DNA of 64,000 nucleotides. Origin: Bacteroides stercoris ATCC 43183. GTDB taxonomy: Bacteria > Bacteroidota > Bacteroidia > Bacteroidales > Bacteroidaceae. Both the position numbers and the translations under genes were made by a program. Positions within the stretch are counted from its first letter, which is position 1. The number at the start of each line of letters is the position of its first letter. Under the pieces are notes generated by a model that was given only the letters and a program-made list of their open reading frames with translations, ran no database searches and was not told where the DNA came from. Below are positions 26,941 to 36,700 of the stretch, in pieces. The stretch lies in NCBI RefSeq assembly GCF_025147325.1, contig NZ_CP102262.1:3943932-4007931 (forward strand), read 5' to 3'.

Positions 26941-28608
26941 TTATTCATAACCCGGATTATTCTGATTTTTTAAAGCGGGATTGGCCTGCAACTCGCCCAA
27001 AGGTATAGGAAACAGTTCATGTTTGCCTTTTATAAATTTGTCGCCTGCAACATATTTGCCTTTTAGCGATTTATCCATTTTGCTTTGGAATAATTTTAAA
27101 GCATCACCCAAAATACCCCAACGTAATAAGTCATATTTACGCTGACCTTCAAAAGCCAGTTCAAAACCGCGTTCCCAATAAAGAGCAGTACGGAAATTGT
27201 CTGCCTCATCACCGCTGTTAAAATAGGGAAGTTCATAGAGATTAGGCTGTGCAGTCTTGTATGCCTGCAATGAATTGGTTTCAGTAGCTCCGGCACGATG
27301 TCTTACTTCATTCAATAACCTCCAGGCTTCCGGAGTATTGCCAATCTCATTATAAGCCTCGGCTGCCATCAATACCACATCAGCATAACGCAACGGACAA
27401 TAATTTACCCCTGTATTATTAGGATCTACAAAGCCTTTCGGCATCCACTCCCTACGCCATTTGCCCGGATACCAATCCGTCAGTTTCTTATTTTCAACCA
27501 ACTTATGTGCTTTCTTATCGGCATCCCATTTATATTGGTAAGTACATACCATTACATCTCTACGCTCATCATTTGCCTCAAAGAAATCTTTCCAGACAGG
27601 TAACACACGGAAGAACGCGTTGGCACGCCCCATTGATTCAGCAGGAGCACCCTTGCCCGGCGCTTCTACCGCAGGACCATTATACGTAGCCCAAGTACCG
27701 GAATTATCCTTATAACCACTTCCTGTCGGATTAAAAGCTATCTCCCACAGATTTTCCATCGAATTCAAAACTCCTCCGGAATAACCCTGGAACAACTTCA
27801 AATAACCGCCCGGGTGAAAGTTATGATAACCTTTATTCTGGAAAGCAGTCCATTCGGCAATTACAGCATCAAAATAGGCCTTTCTCTTGTCGTCGGCCGG
27901 TCGGTTCAAACTACCGTCTTGCTGCAAACTATAACCTGCCCGTTGCAAGTAAACACGCATCAGCATTGCATGAGCAGCTCCCTGCGAAGGTATCTCCGGT
28001 GAAAGCGAAGCACTCCCTTTCTGAAGATTTTCTTTCGCAAAGTCCAAATCTTCAATAATATAATCATATATCTCCTCACGGCTTATACGACCATTAAAGG
28101 CACTTTCATATCCAGCGGTGTAGTCGGTCTTAAATGGAACATCTCCCCAATATTTCACTAAATCGAAAGCCAAAAATGCACGTAAAAATTTAGCCTGGGC
28201 CACCAGCTCTTTCAAAGAAGTATCTTCTTCATACCCAGCCATATTTTCAATGCCTTCAATAGCAAAATTAGCCCGGTCTATTCCCATATATTTGTACTTC
28301 CATAAATCAGCAATCCAAGTATTCGTCGGTTTCACCATATAATGTGCTATATCACGCCGTGTATTGTCTGTACCAGTACCTTGTATATAATAAGTGTCAT
28401 CCGACGCCGGCATAGCCATTTCAAACTGTCCGTAATGGTTGTTTGTAGCCAAACAGTCATAAATCCCCACGACTGACATCTTTGCCTGGTCGGCTGTTTG
28501 AAAATAGGTATCCTTCTCATAATAAGAAGTTGGTTTTTCTGTCAGTTCACAAGAGGCAAATCCAGTTGCAATCAGTGCGCCAAGCGCAATTGTTTTATAT
28601 TTTTTCAT
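26941..28608 (-). CDS. SusD-like lipoprotein of the heparan sulfate PUL
   Basis: 555 residues with a lipoprotein signal (TGFASCELTEKP). The opening SYYEKDTYFQTADQA, the FLRAFLAFDLVKYWGDVPF helix pair, the RYADVVLMAAEAYNEIG segment and the final IPLGELQANP...NPGYE are SusD/RagB hallmarks. It pairs with the SusC encoded 22 bases upstream and would bind heparan sulfate oligosaccharides at the cell surface. Confidence 0.96.
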   Translation of the reverse strand: MKKYKTIALGALIATGFASCELTEKPTSYYEKDTYFQTADQAKMSVVGIYDCLATNNHYGQFEMAMPASDDTYYIQGTGTDNTRRDIAHYMVKPTNTWIADLWKYKYMGIDRANFAIEGIENMAGYEEDTSLKELVAQAKFLRAFLAFDLVKYWGDVPFKTDYTAGYESAFNGRISREEIYDYIIEDLDFAKENLQKGSASLSPEIPSQGAAHAMLMRVYLQRAGYSLQQDGSLNRPADDKRKAYFDAVIAEWTAFQNKGYHNFHPGGYLKLFQGYSGGVLNSMENLWEIAFNPTGSGYKDNSGTWATYNGPAVEAPGKGAPAESMGRANAFFRVLPVWKDFFEANDERRDVMVCTYQYKWDADKKAHKLVENKKLTDWYPGKWRREWMPKGFVDPNNTGVNYCPLRYADVVLMAAEAYNEIGNTPEAWRLLNEVRHRAGATETNSLQAYKTAQPNLYELPYFNSGDEADNFRTALYWERGFELAFEGQRKYDLLRWGILGDALKLFQSKMDKSLKGKYVAGDKFIKGKHELFPIPLGELQANPALKNQNNPGYE

Positions 28609-28630
28609 TGTATTTTCTTTTTGAGGTTCA

Positions 28631-31600
28631 TTAGAAAGCTAAATTAATACCGAAAACAAATGAACGGCTTTTAGGATAAGCACCGAAGTCAACGCCCGGT
28701 GTCAAACCGTTACCCATTGTGGATACTTCCGGATCGAAACCTGAATATTTAGTCCAAGTTAATAAATTAGAACCTGTTGCATAAAGACGTAACTTACTGA
28801 TACCTATCTTTTCGATTATTTTCTTCGGGAAAGTATATCCTAAAGTGATATTACTAAGTTTCAGGAAGGAACCGTCTTCTACCGCCCAAGAATGAATATA
28901 AGTATCACCAACTTCATTATCATAGATAGCGGCAACGGTCTTACCTCTATTAATCTCAGCCATTTCCTGAGGGTCGGTAATTAATTCACCTGACTTATTC
29001 ACTAAAACCCAGCGATTATGAGAATCGGCCGCAGCCAAAACGTTCTTATTCTGCAAAGCTGTCTTTGTGTTAGTCAACTTAGTTGCATTAAGTACATCAT
29101 TGCCAAAGCTGTAAGTCAAGAAAATGCTCAAATCAAAGTCTTTATAAGTGAATGTATTATTGATACCGCCATAAAATTTAGGATACGCATTACCAATAAC
29201 AGTCTTGTCTTCCTCTGTTATTTTATTGTCTTCGCTACCGTCTACATTCTTAAATTTCCACATACCGGGTTTCACATTGGCTTTATCGCCTGCATAAGGA
29301 ATGCCATCTTTCAATGTATAAGTTTGGGTGGTTGCATCATAATCAAAATCAGACACCTGATACAAGCCTTCTGTAATATAACCGTACATCTGCCCCAACG
29401 GTTGGTTTATACCGATAATATGTGTGTTTTGGCTATATCCGAAATTAGCTTCCCAAAGTTGCACTTCTTCTCCCGTCAACTGTTTTACAGAATTTTTATT
29501 GTGCGATAAGGTTACAGAAGTATTCCAAGTAAAGTTCTTGGTCATAATATTAGTTGAGTTGATAGTCAAATCAATACCTTTATTTTCTGTTTCACCGGCA
29601 TTGATGACCATACTGTCATAACCTGCCGATGTTGGCAATTTTGCACTCAGCAACAGATTACTGCTGCGATTGATATAAAATTCGGGAGAAATAGTCAAAC
29701 GCTGATTGAAGAAACCAAAATCAAGACCGAAATTGAATGTCTTGTTAGCTTCCCATTTAAGGTCCGGATTAGGAATCTGCTTGGGTACATAGCCTGATTG
29801 AGTAGAATCACCATTAGGATAAGTGACGGAATTCAATACTGCCAGACTCAGATAACTGTCTATACGATTATTACCAGCCATACCATAACCTAAACGAACT
29901 TTCAAATCCGAAAAAACATTCAAATTCTTAATAAATTCTTCTTCTCCCAAACGCCAGGCTGCAGAAAAAGCCGGGAAATATCCCCACTTATTATTCTTAC
30001 CAAATTTAGAAGAACCGTCTGCACGGAAAGAAGCGGTAAACAAATATTTATCCTTAAAGCCATAGTTAACACGTGTAAAGAAAGAAAGGAGCTTGTCATC
30101 ATAATTTTCAGCAGATGAAACAGCTGTCGGCAATCCCAGTGAAAGGTCGCCTAAACCAATATCATCGTTCGGGAAATTGGCGGCTGCCGCTTTGAAATTA
30201 CGACTCCAACGGTTTACGTATTCCTGACCAACCATGGCTGTTACATCGTGTCCTTTACCCGACCAAGTATAATTCAAGACATTTGATGTTTGGAAACTGC
30301 TGTTCTCCAGATTTTGAATGCTTCCATTAATACTGGAACGCTTTGCCGTTATAGACTTATCACCGTAAAAAATATCATTACGACGTGTCTGGTAGCGCAT
30401 ACCTGTTGTATTGCGGAACGAAAATCCTTTAAAAAGCTTTAAAGTAAAGCCACCATTGGCTTGAAAAGTACGATACTCACGATCATTGGTTTCTTCAGCA
30501 GCAGAAAGCAGAGGATTCTGCATTACATTACCGGTATCGTCCACAAAAATCGGGTCTTCATCTCCTAACAGCAAATCATCTGTACCTCCAATTCCTATCA
30601 TAGGACGATACTGCAAAATATGCTGCATCTTGTTAAAACGGTCACCACCTTCAGAAGTACCCATACCATAAACTTTCATTTGATCATAGCTGACACGGGC
30701 ATTAACACTTAAACGGTCATTCAATTTATGATTCATATTGAATGATATGTTATGTTTTTTATTACCGCTATACACCATAGCACCCTCTTCATCATAGTAA
30801 GAATATGCCAAGTTGTAATTCAGCTTATCTGTTCCACCGGAAACTCCTACACGGTAGTTTTGAGTCAACGCAGTACGCCCCAACGTTTCATCCTGCCAAT
30901 CTATCCCTTTACGATTGGAATAGTTAGTTCCGATATCACTATATTTTCCGTACAATGTTTCAAAAGCCGTAATATCCTTATCCCAATCTTCTTGAGTAGT
31001 AGCATCGTACACACGGCGTTCATAATCCAACATTGCAAACTCTGCCGTAGAAAGAACATCCAATTTCTTGGCTATTTTTTTGAAACCGACATAGCTGTCA
31101 AAAGTTACCGTAGCCTTGCTTTCTTTACCACCACTTTTTGTAGTAATAACTACAACGCCGTTAGCACCACGAGCTCCATAAATAGCCGTAGCAGACGCAT
31201 CCTTCAAAATATCGATAGTCTCAATTTCAGCAGGGTCGAGCGTAGACATACCATCTTCGCTGGGAAAACCATCGATAATATAAAGAGGCTCATTGCTCTG
31301 TGTAATAGAAATACCTCCACGGACACGAATCGAAATAGAAGCTCCCGGCGCACCTTCACTCTGCATTACCTGTACACCGGCCATACGTCCTGCCAATGCC
31401 TGGGTAATATCACTTGTCGGCACTTTGGAAAGTTCCTTACTGTTCACCGATGCCACAGACCCAGTCAAGTCCTTACGCTTAACCGTGGCATAACCGATTG
31501 CTACTACTTCATCCAGTAACACGGCATCAGCCTTCAACGTTACATTGATTACATTCTTACCATTGACCTTTACTTCTTGGGAAGTCATACCCACGTACGA

Positions 31601-31828
31601 AAAGACGAGTACATCTTTGGATGCGTCATTTACTTTTAAGGAGTAGTTACCGTTTACATCCGTAACGGTTCCAACGCCGGCGGCGCCTTTAATGGTAACA
31701 CTACCACCGATTACTTCATAACCCTCACTATCAATGACCTTACCGGTAACGGTCAGACTTTGCGCATATGCGGATATGCTCACAAAGGCGAGGATAAACA
31801 TTAAAAACAGTTCTTTTAATTTGTACAT
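28631..31828 (-). CDS. SusC-like TonB-dependent receptor of the heparan sulfate PUL
   Basis: 1065 residues, complete. Signal peptide (AYAQ), CarboxypepD-regulatory-like domain (about 25-100, GTVTDVNGNYSL), TonB-box region LDEVVAIGYATVKRKDLTG, plug domain (about 110-230, with ATAIYGARGANGVVVITTK), then the 22-strand barrel ending in a C-terminal aromatic residue (GINLAF). Imports oligosaccharides through the outer membrane with the SusD lid. First gene of its operon; its upstream region has a -7 box and two sets of repeats likely bound by the HTCS. Confidence 0.97.
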   Translation of the reverse strand: MYKLKELFLMFILAFVSISAYAQSLTVTGKVIDSEGYEVIGGSVTIKGAAGVGTVTDVNGNYSLKVNDASKDVLVFSYVGMTSQEVKVNGKNVINVTLKADAVLLDEVVAIGYATVKRKDLTGSVASVNSKELSKVPTSDITQALAGRMAGVQVMQSEGAPGASISIRVRGGISITQSNEPLYIIDGFPSEDGMSTLDPAEIETIDILKDASATAIYGARGANGVVVITTKSGGKESKATVTFDSYVGFKKIAKKLDVLSTAEFAMLDYERRVYDATTQEDWDKDITAFETLYGKYSDIGTNYSNRKGIDWQDETLGRTALTQNYRVGVSGGTDKLNYNLAYSYYDEEGAMVYSGNKKHNISFNMNHKLNDRLSVNARVSYDQMKVYGMGTSEGGDRFNKMQHILQYRPMIGIGGTDDLLLGDEDPIFVDDTGNVMQNPLLSAAEETNDREYRTFQANGGFTLKLFKGFSFRNTTGMRYQTRRNDIFYGDKSITAKRSSINGSIQNLENSSFQTSNVLNYTWSGKGHDVTAMVGQEYVNRWSRNFKAAAANFPNDDIGLGDLSLGLPTAVSSAENYDDKLLSFFTRVNYGFKDKYLFTASFRADGSSKFGKNNKWGYFPAFSAAWRLGEEEFIKNLNVFSDLKVRLGYGMAGNNRIDSYLSLAVLNSVTYPNGDSTQSGYVPKQIPNPDLKWEANKTFNFGLDFGFFNQRLTISPEFYINRSSNLLLSAKLPTSAGYDSMVINAGETENKGIDLTINSTNIMTKNFTWNTSVTLSHNKNSVKQLTGEEVQLWEANFGYSQNTHIIGINQPLGQMYGYITEGLYQVSDFDYDATTQTYTLKDGIPYAGDKANVKPGMWKFKNVDGSEDNKITEEDKTVIGNAYPKFYGGINNTFTYKDFDLSIFLTYSFGNDVLNATKLTNTKTALQNKNVLAAADSHNRWVLVNKSGELITDPQEMAEINRGKTVAAIYDNEVGDTYIHSWAVEDGSFLKLSNITLGYTFPKKIIEKIGISKLRLYATGSNLLTWTKYSGFDPEVSTMGNGLTPGVDFGAYPKSRSFVFGINLAF

Positions 31829-31873
31829 AATAAATAAATCTAAGGTTCTACTTTAGAAATAATTTTTCGAGGG

Positions 31874-31881
31874 CAAACTTA
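31874..31881 (-). promoter_or_regulatory. -7 box of the susC promoter
   Basis: TAAGTTTG on the minus strand, 46 bases before the susC ATG. There is no TTTG at -33, consistent with activator dependence. Confidence 0.6.
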
Positions 31882-31896
31882 CTGCAAATGCTAAAA

Positions 31897-31940
31897 AAAG
31901 TGTAAAAGTATTGTTTTCATTCGTTACACTTTTACACTTT
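31897..31940. promoter_or_regulatory. 13-base inverted repeat at the susC -33 region
   Basis: AAAGTGTAAAAGT (31897-31909) and its exact reverse complement (31928-31940) with centres 31 bases apart, three helical turns. The nearer arm begins 15 bases upstream of the -7 box, over the place where a -33 element would be. Confidence 0.6.
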
Positions 31941-31948
31941 CCAAATAT

Positions 31949-31981
31949 CAATTTTGTATAATACAGAGTAATTTTGTACAA
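31949..31981. promoter_or_regulatory. Tandem direct repeat, candidate HTCS operator of susC
   Basis: CAATTTTGTATAA (31949-31961) and TAATTTTGTACAA (31969-31981) start 20 bases apart, two helical turns. The nearest edge is 68 bases upstream of the -7 box. The same repeat pair with the same period and distance occurs at 39803-39835. Confidence 0.65.
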
Positions 31982-32076
31982 TATATAGCCCTACAGCTAT
32001 GTACAAAGGGGGTTATCCTTTTGGGATAGAGATTTGTAAATCTGTTAATAAAATCAAATACCCATCAATACAAAAC

Positions 32077-32529
32077 TCATTTCAAGAAATCACTTCTCAT
32101 TGGAGCAAAGCAGTCTATAAGTACCCCCGGTTCCAGACAGACACATCCGTGTAAAATATCAGGTTCGATGTAAATACCGTCACCTGCCTTTACCGTTTTC
32201 TTCTCATTCCCCACCGTAAACTCAAACTTTCCACTTGCCACATAAGTGGTTTGGGTATGGTAGTGAGTATGAGGAGTACCTATCGCTCCTTTTTCAAATT
32301 TCACTTTTACCAGCATTACCTGTCCGTCATACCCCATAATCTGCCGGGTCACGCCTTCTCCTGCGGGTTCCCACGCCTTTTCTCCACTAATAAAAGTAGT
32401 GCTACGCGTTTTTTTAACGGGATTGTCCCCATTTCCGCCTTCAGCCGTTTGCATTGCGCAGACAGCCGGCATCATCATAAGTGAAATACCCATTAAACAC
32501 ATGTACTTTTTCCAGCTTTTCGTTTTCAT
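32077..32529 (-). CDS. Secreted KdgF-like cupin
   Basis: 150 residues from the ATG at 32529 (an in-frame TTG two codons earlier is less likely). Signal peptide over about residues 1-25, then a single cupin barrel. Residues PHTHYHTQTTYVASG give His87, His89 and Gln93, with His127 in DILHG: the same pattern as the metal site of KdgF (HxHxxxQ plus a later His) rather than the Glu-bearing general cupin. KdgF opens 4,5-unsaturated uronate monomers to a linear ketone form. That substrate is exactly what GH88 releases here, so a periplasmic unsaturated-uronate linearising role is a good inference. Last gene of the minus-strand regulator operon. Confidence 0.72.
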   Translation of the reverse strand: MKTKSWKKYMCLMGISLMMMPAVCAMQTAEGGNGDNPVKKTRSTTFISGEKAWEPAGEGVTRQIMGYDGQVMLVKVKFEKGAIGTPHTHYHTQTTYVASGKFEFTVGNEKKTVKAGDGIYIEPDILHGCVCLEPGVLIDCFAPMRSDFLK

Positions 32530-32552
32530 AACCAATGTTTTAATTAAATAAT

Positions 32553-33710
32553 TTATTCTGTTTCGGATAATGTTTCAAATCTGTAGACCGTGGTTTGCCG
32601 GTAAGTCTCTCCCGGCAGCAACACGGTAGTCGGAAAATGCGGATTATGAGGCGAATCCGGAAAATGTTGCATTTCGAGACAAAATCCGTAATACCGCCCA
32701 TATGACTGCTTGCCATGCCCTTTCAGATAGTCCAGATTAGCTGCCGGAGTATAGAACTGTATACCCGGTTCGGTGGTATACGCCTTCAGTACCCGACCGG
32801 ATTCCGGCTCTACAATTTTAGCTGCAAGCGCCAAAGTTCCCGGCTGCTTATTGAGTTTATAATTGGTATCATATCCTTTTTTAAGTTCTCCAATGCGCCC
32901 GCCAAGCGGCTGCAAGGTTCTGAAGTCGTATTCCGTACCCGCCACCGCCATAAGTTCTCCGGTAGGAATACCTGCGGCATCAACCGGTGTAATCGAATCC
33001 CCGTCAATCATACAATAATGGTTCAGTACAGACTCCTTACACCCCGTTAAATTGAAATAACTGTGATTTGTCAGATTAACCACAGTCGGCTTGTCGGTCG
33101 ATGCCCTGTAATCCAGAATCACTTCATTGTTATGCGTCAATTTATAAGCCAACGATATATTCAGATTTCCCGGAAATCCCCCTTCCGCATCAGGGCTCAG
33201 ATAACTAAAGCGAATCACTGCCGTATCCTTCACCACATAGGACGTATCCGTATTAAAAACCCGGGTATGAAATCCCTTGACGCCACCATGAATGGAATGC
33301 CCTTTATTGTTTTTATCCAGATAATAGACCCGGTCATTCAAAACAAGTTCCGCATTCCTTATTCTATTTGCATAACGCCCTACCGTAGCACCAAGCTTGG
33401 GTTGTCTGCCCAGATAATATCGCAAGCTGTCAAGTCCTAAAACTACCGGAGCAAAAACGCCCTCTTTATCAGGAGCGGAAACAAATGTTAAAGAAGCCCC
33501 ATAATTGGTAACCTTAACCGTCATTCCATTCCTGTTAGTCATTCTGAACAGTTCAACTGTCTTGCCTTCATACCGCAAACTGTCTTCCCTCGCTATCGTA
33601 AAGCCGGGTGTGCCCGTACGGCTGCATGATACCAGCAATGAATGAACAAGTATCAGAAGAAAGGGAGAAAAAAAATACATCTTCATAATAATATTCCATA
33701 AATGATACAT
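32553..33710 (-). CDS. galM: Aldose 1-epimerase (GalM-like), probable lipoprotein
   Basis: 385 residues from the first ATG; an internal ATG at 33686 gives a neater lipoprotein signal ending in LLVSCSRTG and may be the real start. GalM motifs are intact: GRYANRI, HSIHGGVKGFHTRVF, NLTNHSYFNLTG and TEPGIQFYTP, with the His and Glu of the active site. It interconverts alpha and beta forms of free sugars. In this operon it might speed mutarotation of GlcN/uronate products, but this is inferred. The first ATG begins 3 bases after the HTCS stop codon. Confidence 0.9.
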   Translation of the reverse strand: MYHLWNIIMKMYFFSPFLLILVHSLLVSCSRTGTPGFTIAREDSLRYEGKTVELFRMTNRNGMTVKVTNYGASLTFVSAPDKEGVFAPVVLGLDSLRYYLGRQPKLGATVGRYANRIRNAELVLNDRVYYLDKNNKGHSIHGGVKGFHTRVFNTDTSYVVKDTAVIRFSYLSPDAEGGFPGNLNISLAYKLTHNNEVILDYRASTDKPTVVNLTNHSYFNLTGCKESVLNHYCMIDGDSITPVDAAGIPTGELMAVAGTEYDFRTLQPLGGRIGELKKGYDTNYKLNKQPGTLALAAKIVEPESGRVLKAYTTEPGIQFYTPAANLDYLKGHGKQSYGRYYGFCLEMQHFPDSPHNPHFPTTVLLPGETYRQTTVYRFETLSETE

Positions 33711-33713
33711 ACA

Positions 33714-36700
33714 TCACTGTTTTCCATACTCCGTAGGAAGACAACCGATATACTTCTTGAAACGGGCGGAGAAATAAGAAGGAGTATTATATCCCACCAT
33801 AAAACTGATTTCGGAAACCGTATACTTACCTTCCTTCAATAACTGACAAGCACGGTTAAAACGTATTTTATGAATAAAATCAATGGCCGATTTTCCTGTT
33901 ATAGCCTTCAACTTCAAATGGAGATTGGAACGGCTCATATTCATCTCGCTGGCAAACTGCTCCGTTGAGAACTCCACATTGCTCATGTTTTTCTCCACGA
34001 CAGCAATCGCTTTCCTCAACAGTTCCTCATCCATGGCATTGTTTGCTATCTTCTCCGGTTCTATCTCTGCCGCATTGGAATAATGCTCAAAAATACGATA
34101 GCGGGTACGCAGCATATTCAAAATCTTTGCTATCAATACATCCATCGAGAACGGTTTGGGTATGTAATCGTCCGCACCTACCTGCAACCCCTGCAACTGA
34201 TACTTTATATCGACCTTGGCAGACAACAGATACACCGGTATATGACAGGTTCTCAAATTCTGTTTCACCGATTTACAAAGTTTGACTCCATCCATAACCG
34301 GCATCATAACATCCGAAAGAATCAGGTCTACGTCATTTTCTTTAAGCACCTCCAACGCCTTTTGCCCGTTCTCCGCCTCTATCAGATTAAACTGAGCGGA
34401 CAGACCGTTGAACAAATACCGCCGCAGCTCCTCATTGTCTTCCACTATAAGAATTGTTCCATGCCTGCTTCCCGCCTCTTTTTCACCGGCTTCTGCCACT
34501 TCCGTTTCTACATCATCGGTATAAACCTCATGCGCATTTGTCGAATAGACACGCTGTTCCTCCATCTCTCCCTTGCTCTCCGCAAGTTCCTCCGCAGTAT
34601 ACACCGACTTGTCCTGAGGAATATAAATGGAAAACGTAGAGCCTTTTCCAACCTCGCTCACCAACGTTATCTGCCCGTGATGCAATTCAACCAGACGCTG
34701 AACCAGCGATAATCCGATGCCGCTTCCTTCGTGTACGTTCTCTACCTGATAAAAACGTTCGAAAATCTTCCTCTGCTTATCCTTTGGTATGCCCACTCCC
34801 GTATCTGCTACCTGCAAAACAACATTTTTATCTTCTCTGTAGAGTTTTACATAAATCCTCTCCCCTTCTTCCGTATACTTAAAAGCATTGGATAATAGAT
34901 TGTTGATAATCAAATCCAAATAAGTACCGTCAAACAACACATCCTCATCCTGCAATTCCGAATAGAAATTATAGTCTATGTCCTTTTTCTTTGCCAGACT
35001 CTCGTAATTTAAAAAGCTGTTCAATACCCTTTTATATGCATTGGCATAACTCGGCCTCAACTCAAAAATACCCAATTCGGCACGCCGGTAGTCCATCAGT
35101 TGATTGACCAAATGCAACAGTCTTCTTGCATTCCGCTGGATATACAACAGCTTTTCGCGCTCCCAATGCCCGGTGACACTACTGAGCAACTCTTGCAAAG
35201 GAGAAATAATCAAAGTCAACGGAGTACGTAACTCATGTGAGATATTCACATAAAAACGGATTTTCATCTGGCTGATTTCTTCCTTTTTTTCCCTGTCAAG
35301 CCGCTCCATACGGATTTCTGTCTGCATACTCTTACGCAACCAGAAGAAACGGAACACAGCAAAAACCAACAAAATAAAAAACAACGCAAAAATCAAAAAG
35401 GCCCACCACGTGCGATACCAGACCGGAAGGACACGGATGTGAAGAGCCTCTACCTCCCCGCTCCACTTTCCGTCATTATTGGCTGCCTTTAAAAGGAAGG
35501 TATAATCTCCTGCCGGCAAGTTGGAGTACGACACCGGACTTATGTCTCCCTGTTTATACCATTCATCATGATATCCCTTCAACTTATAGGCAAACGTATT
35601 GTGCTTGCCGGCTATGTAGTTGGAAACGACAAAGGAAAGGGAAAACGAGTTTTGGGAAGATTTCAGGGTTATGTGGTTAACACTCTCTATATTCTCTTTC
35701 AGTATTCCGGTTTCATCATTCGGAAGCACCTCCTTGTTAAAAACAAAAAGCTTATTGATTACCGGTTTCGGAGTATAAGGGTTGTCTATCAGGGTTTCGG
35801 GACGGAACATGGTGATGCCGTTAATGCCGCCGAACAACATATTGCCATTGCCGATGCGGCAATAAGAACCGGCATTAAACTGATTGCTCTGCAGCCCGTC
35901 CACTATTGTAAAATTGCGCATTTTACGGTTCTCCGGGTCAAAACAACTCAGTCCCTGATTGGTACTGACCCACAAGCGCCCGTAACTGTCTTCCAGTATT
36001 CCATAGATAACATTGCTTGGCAAACCGTCGTCCGTTGTATATTGCTGCAACTCCTTATCCGCTTCCTTCAAGGCAAAAAGCCCGTCACGGGTACCTACCC
36101 ATATAGAACCGGATAAAGACTCGTAGATACAATTCACAAAAGACTGTTGCAATACCGGAGTTATACGAAAATCCGTATTGGCCTGCAAAGCCATCCCCAC
36201 CTGATTATAAACGGAAAGTCCCTTCTCCCCACCTATCCAGATGCGCTTACGGGAATCCCTAAATAGCAAACGGTTCTTTTTTTGAATCGGATGCCCTTCC
36301 ACATCTTCATTTATAACGGTAAAGCGTTTTCCGGCAATATCAAAATGAAACAAATAGTCCAGAGAAGCTATCCAAAGACCGTCTTTCCCATCGGATATAA
36401 TAGAATAAATATGATTGCTCGGCAAGCCCCCGTTTTGCTGATTATAAAACTCCTTTCTTCCGGTTTTACGATGCAACACCATCATACCGCCAGCGTGGGC
36501 GCCTACATATATCTTATCCGATGCTTCATCTACATATACCGTTTTAACGTCTTTAAAAGGAACACCTTCCGATATATCCGGATTAAACAAATAATTCTTA
36601 TAAGTTTTCGCCGTATTATCATAGAAGTTCAGACCACCGTCACTTGTTCCGATCCATAAATTGTTCTTTTTATCCTCTACAATGCAACTGACAACATTAT

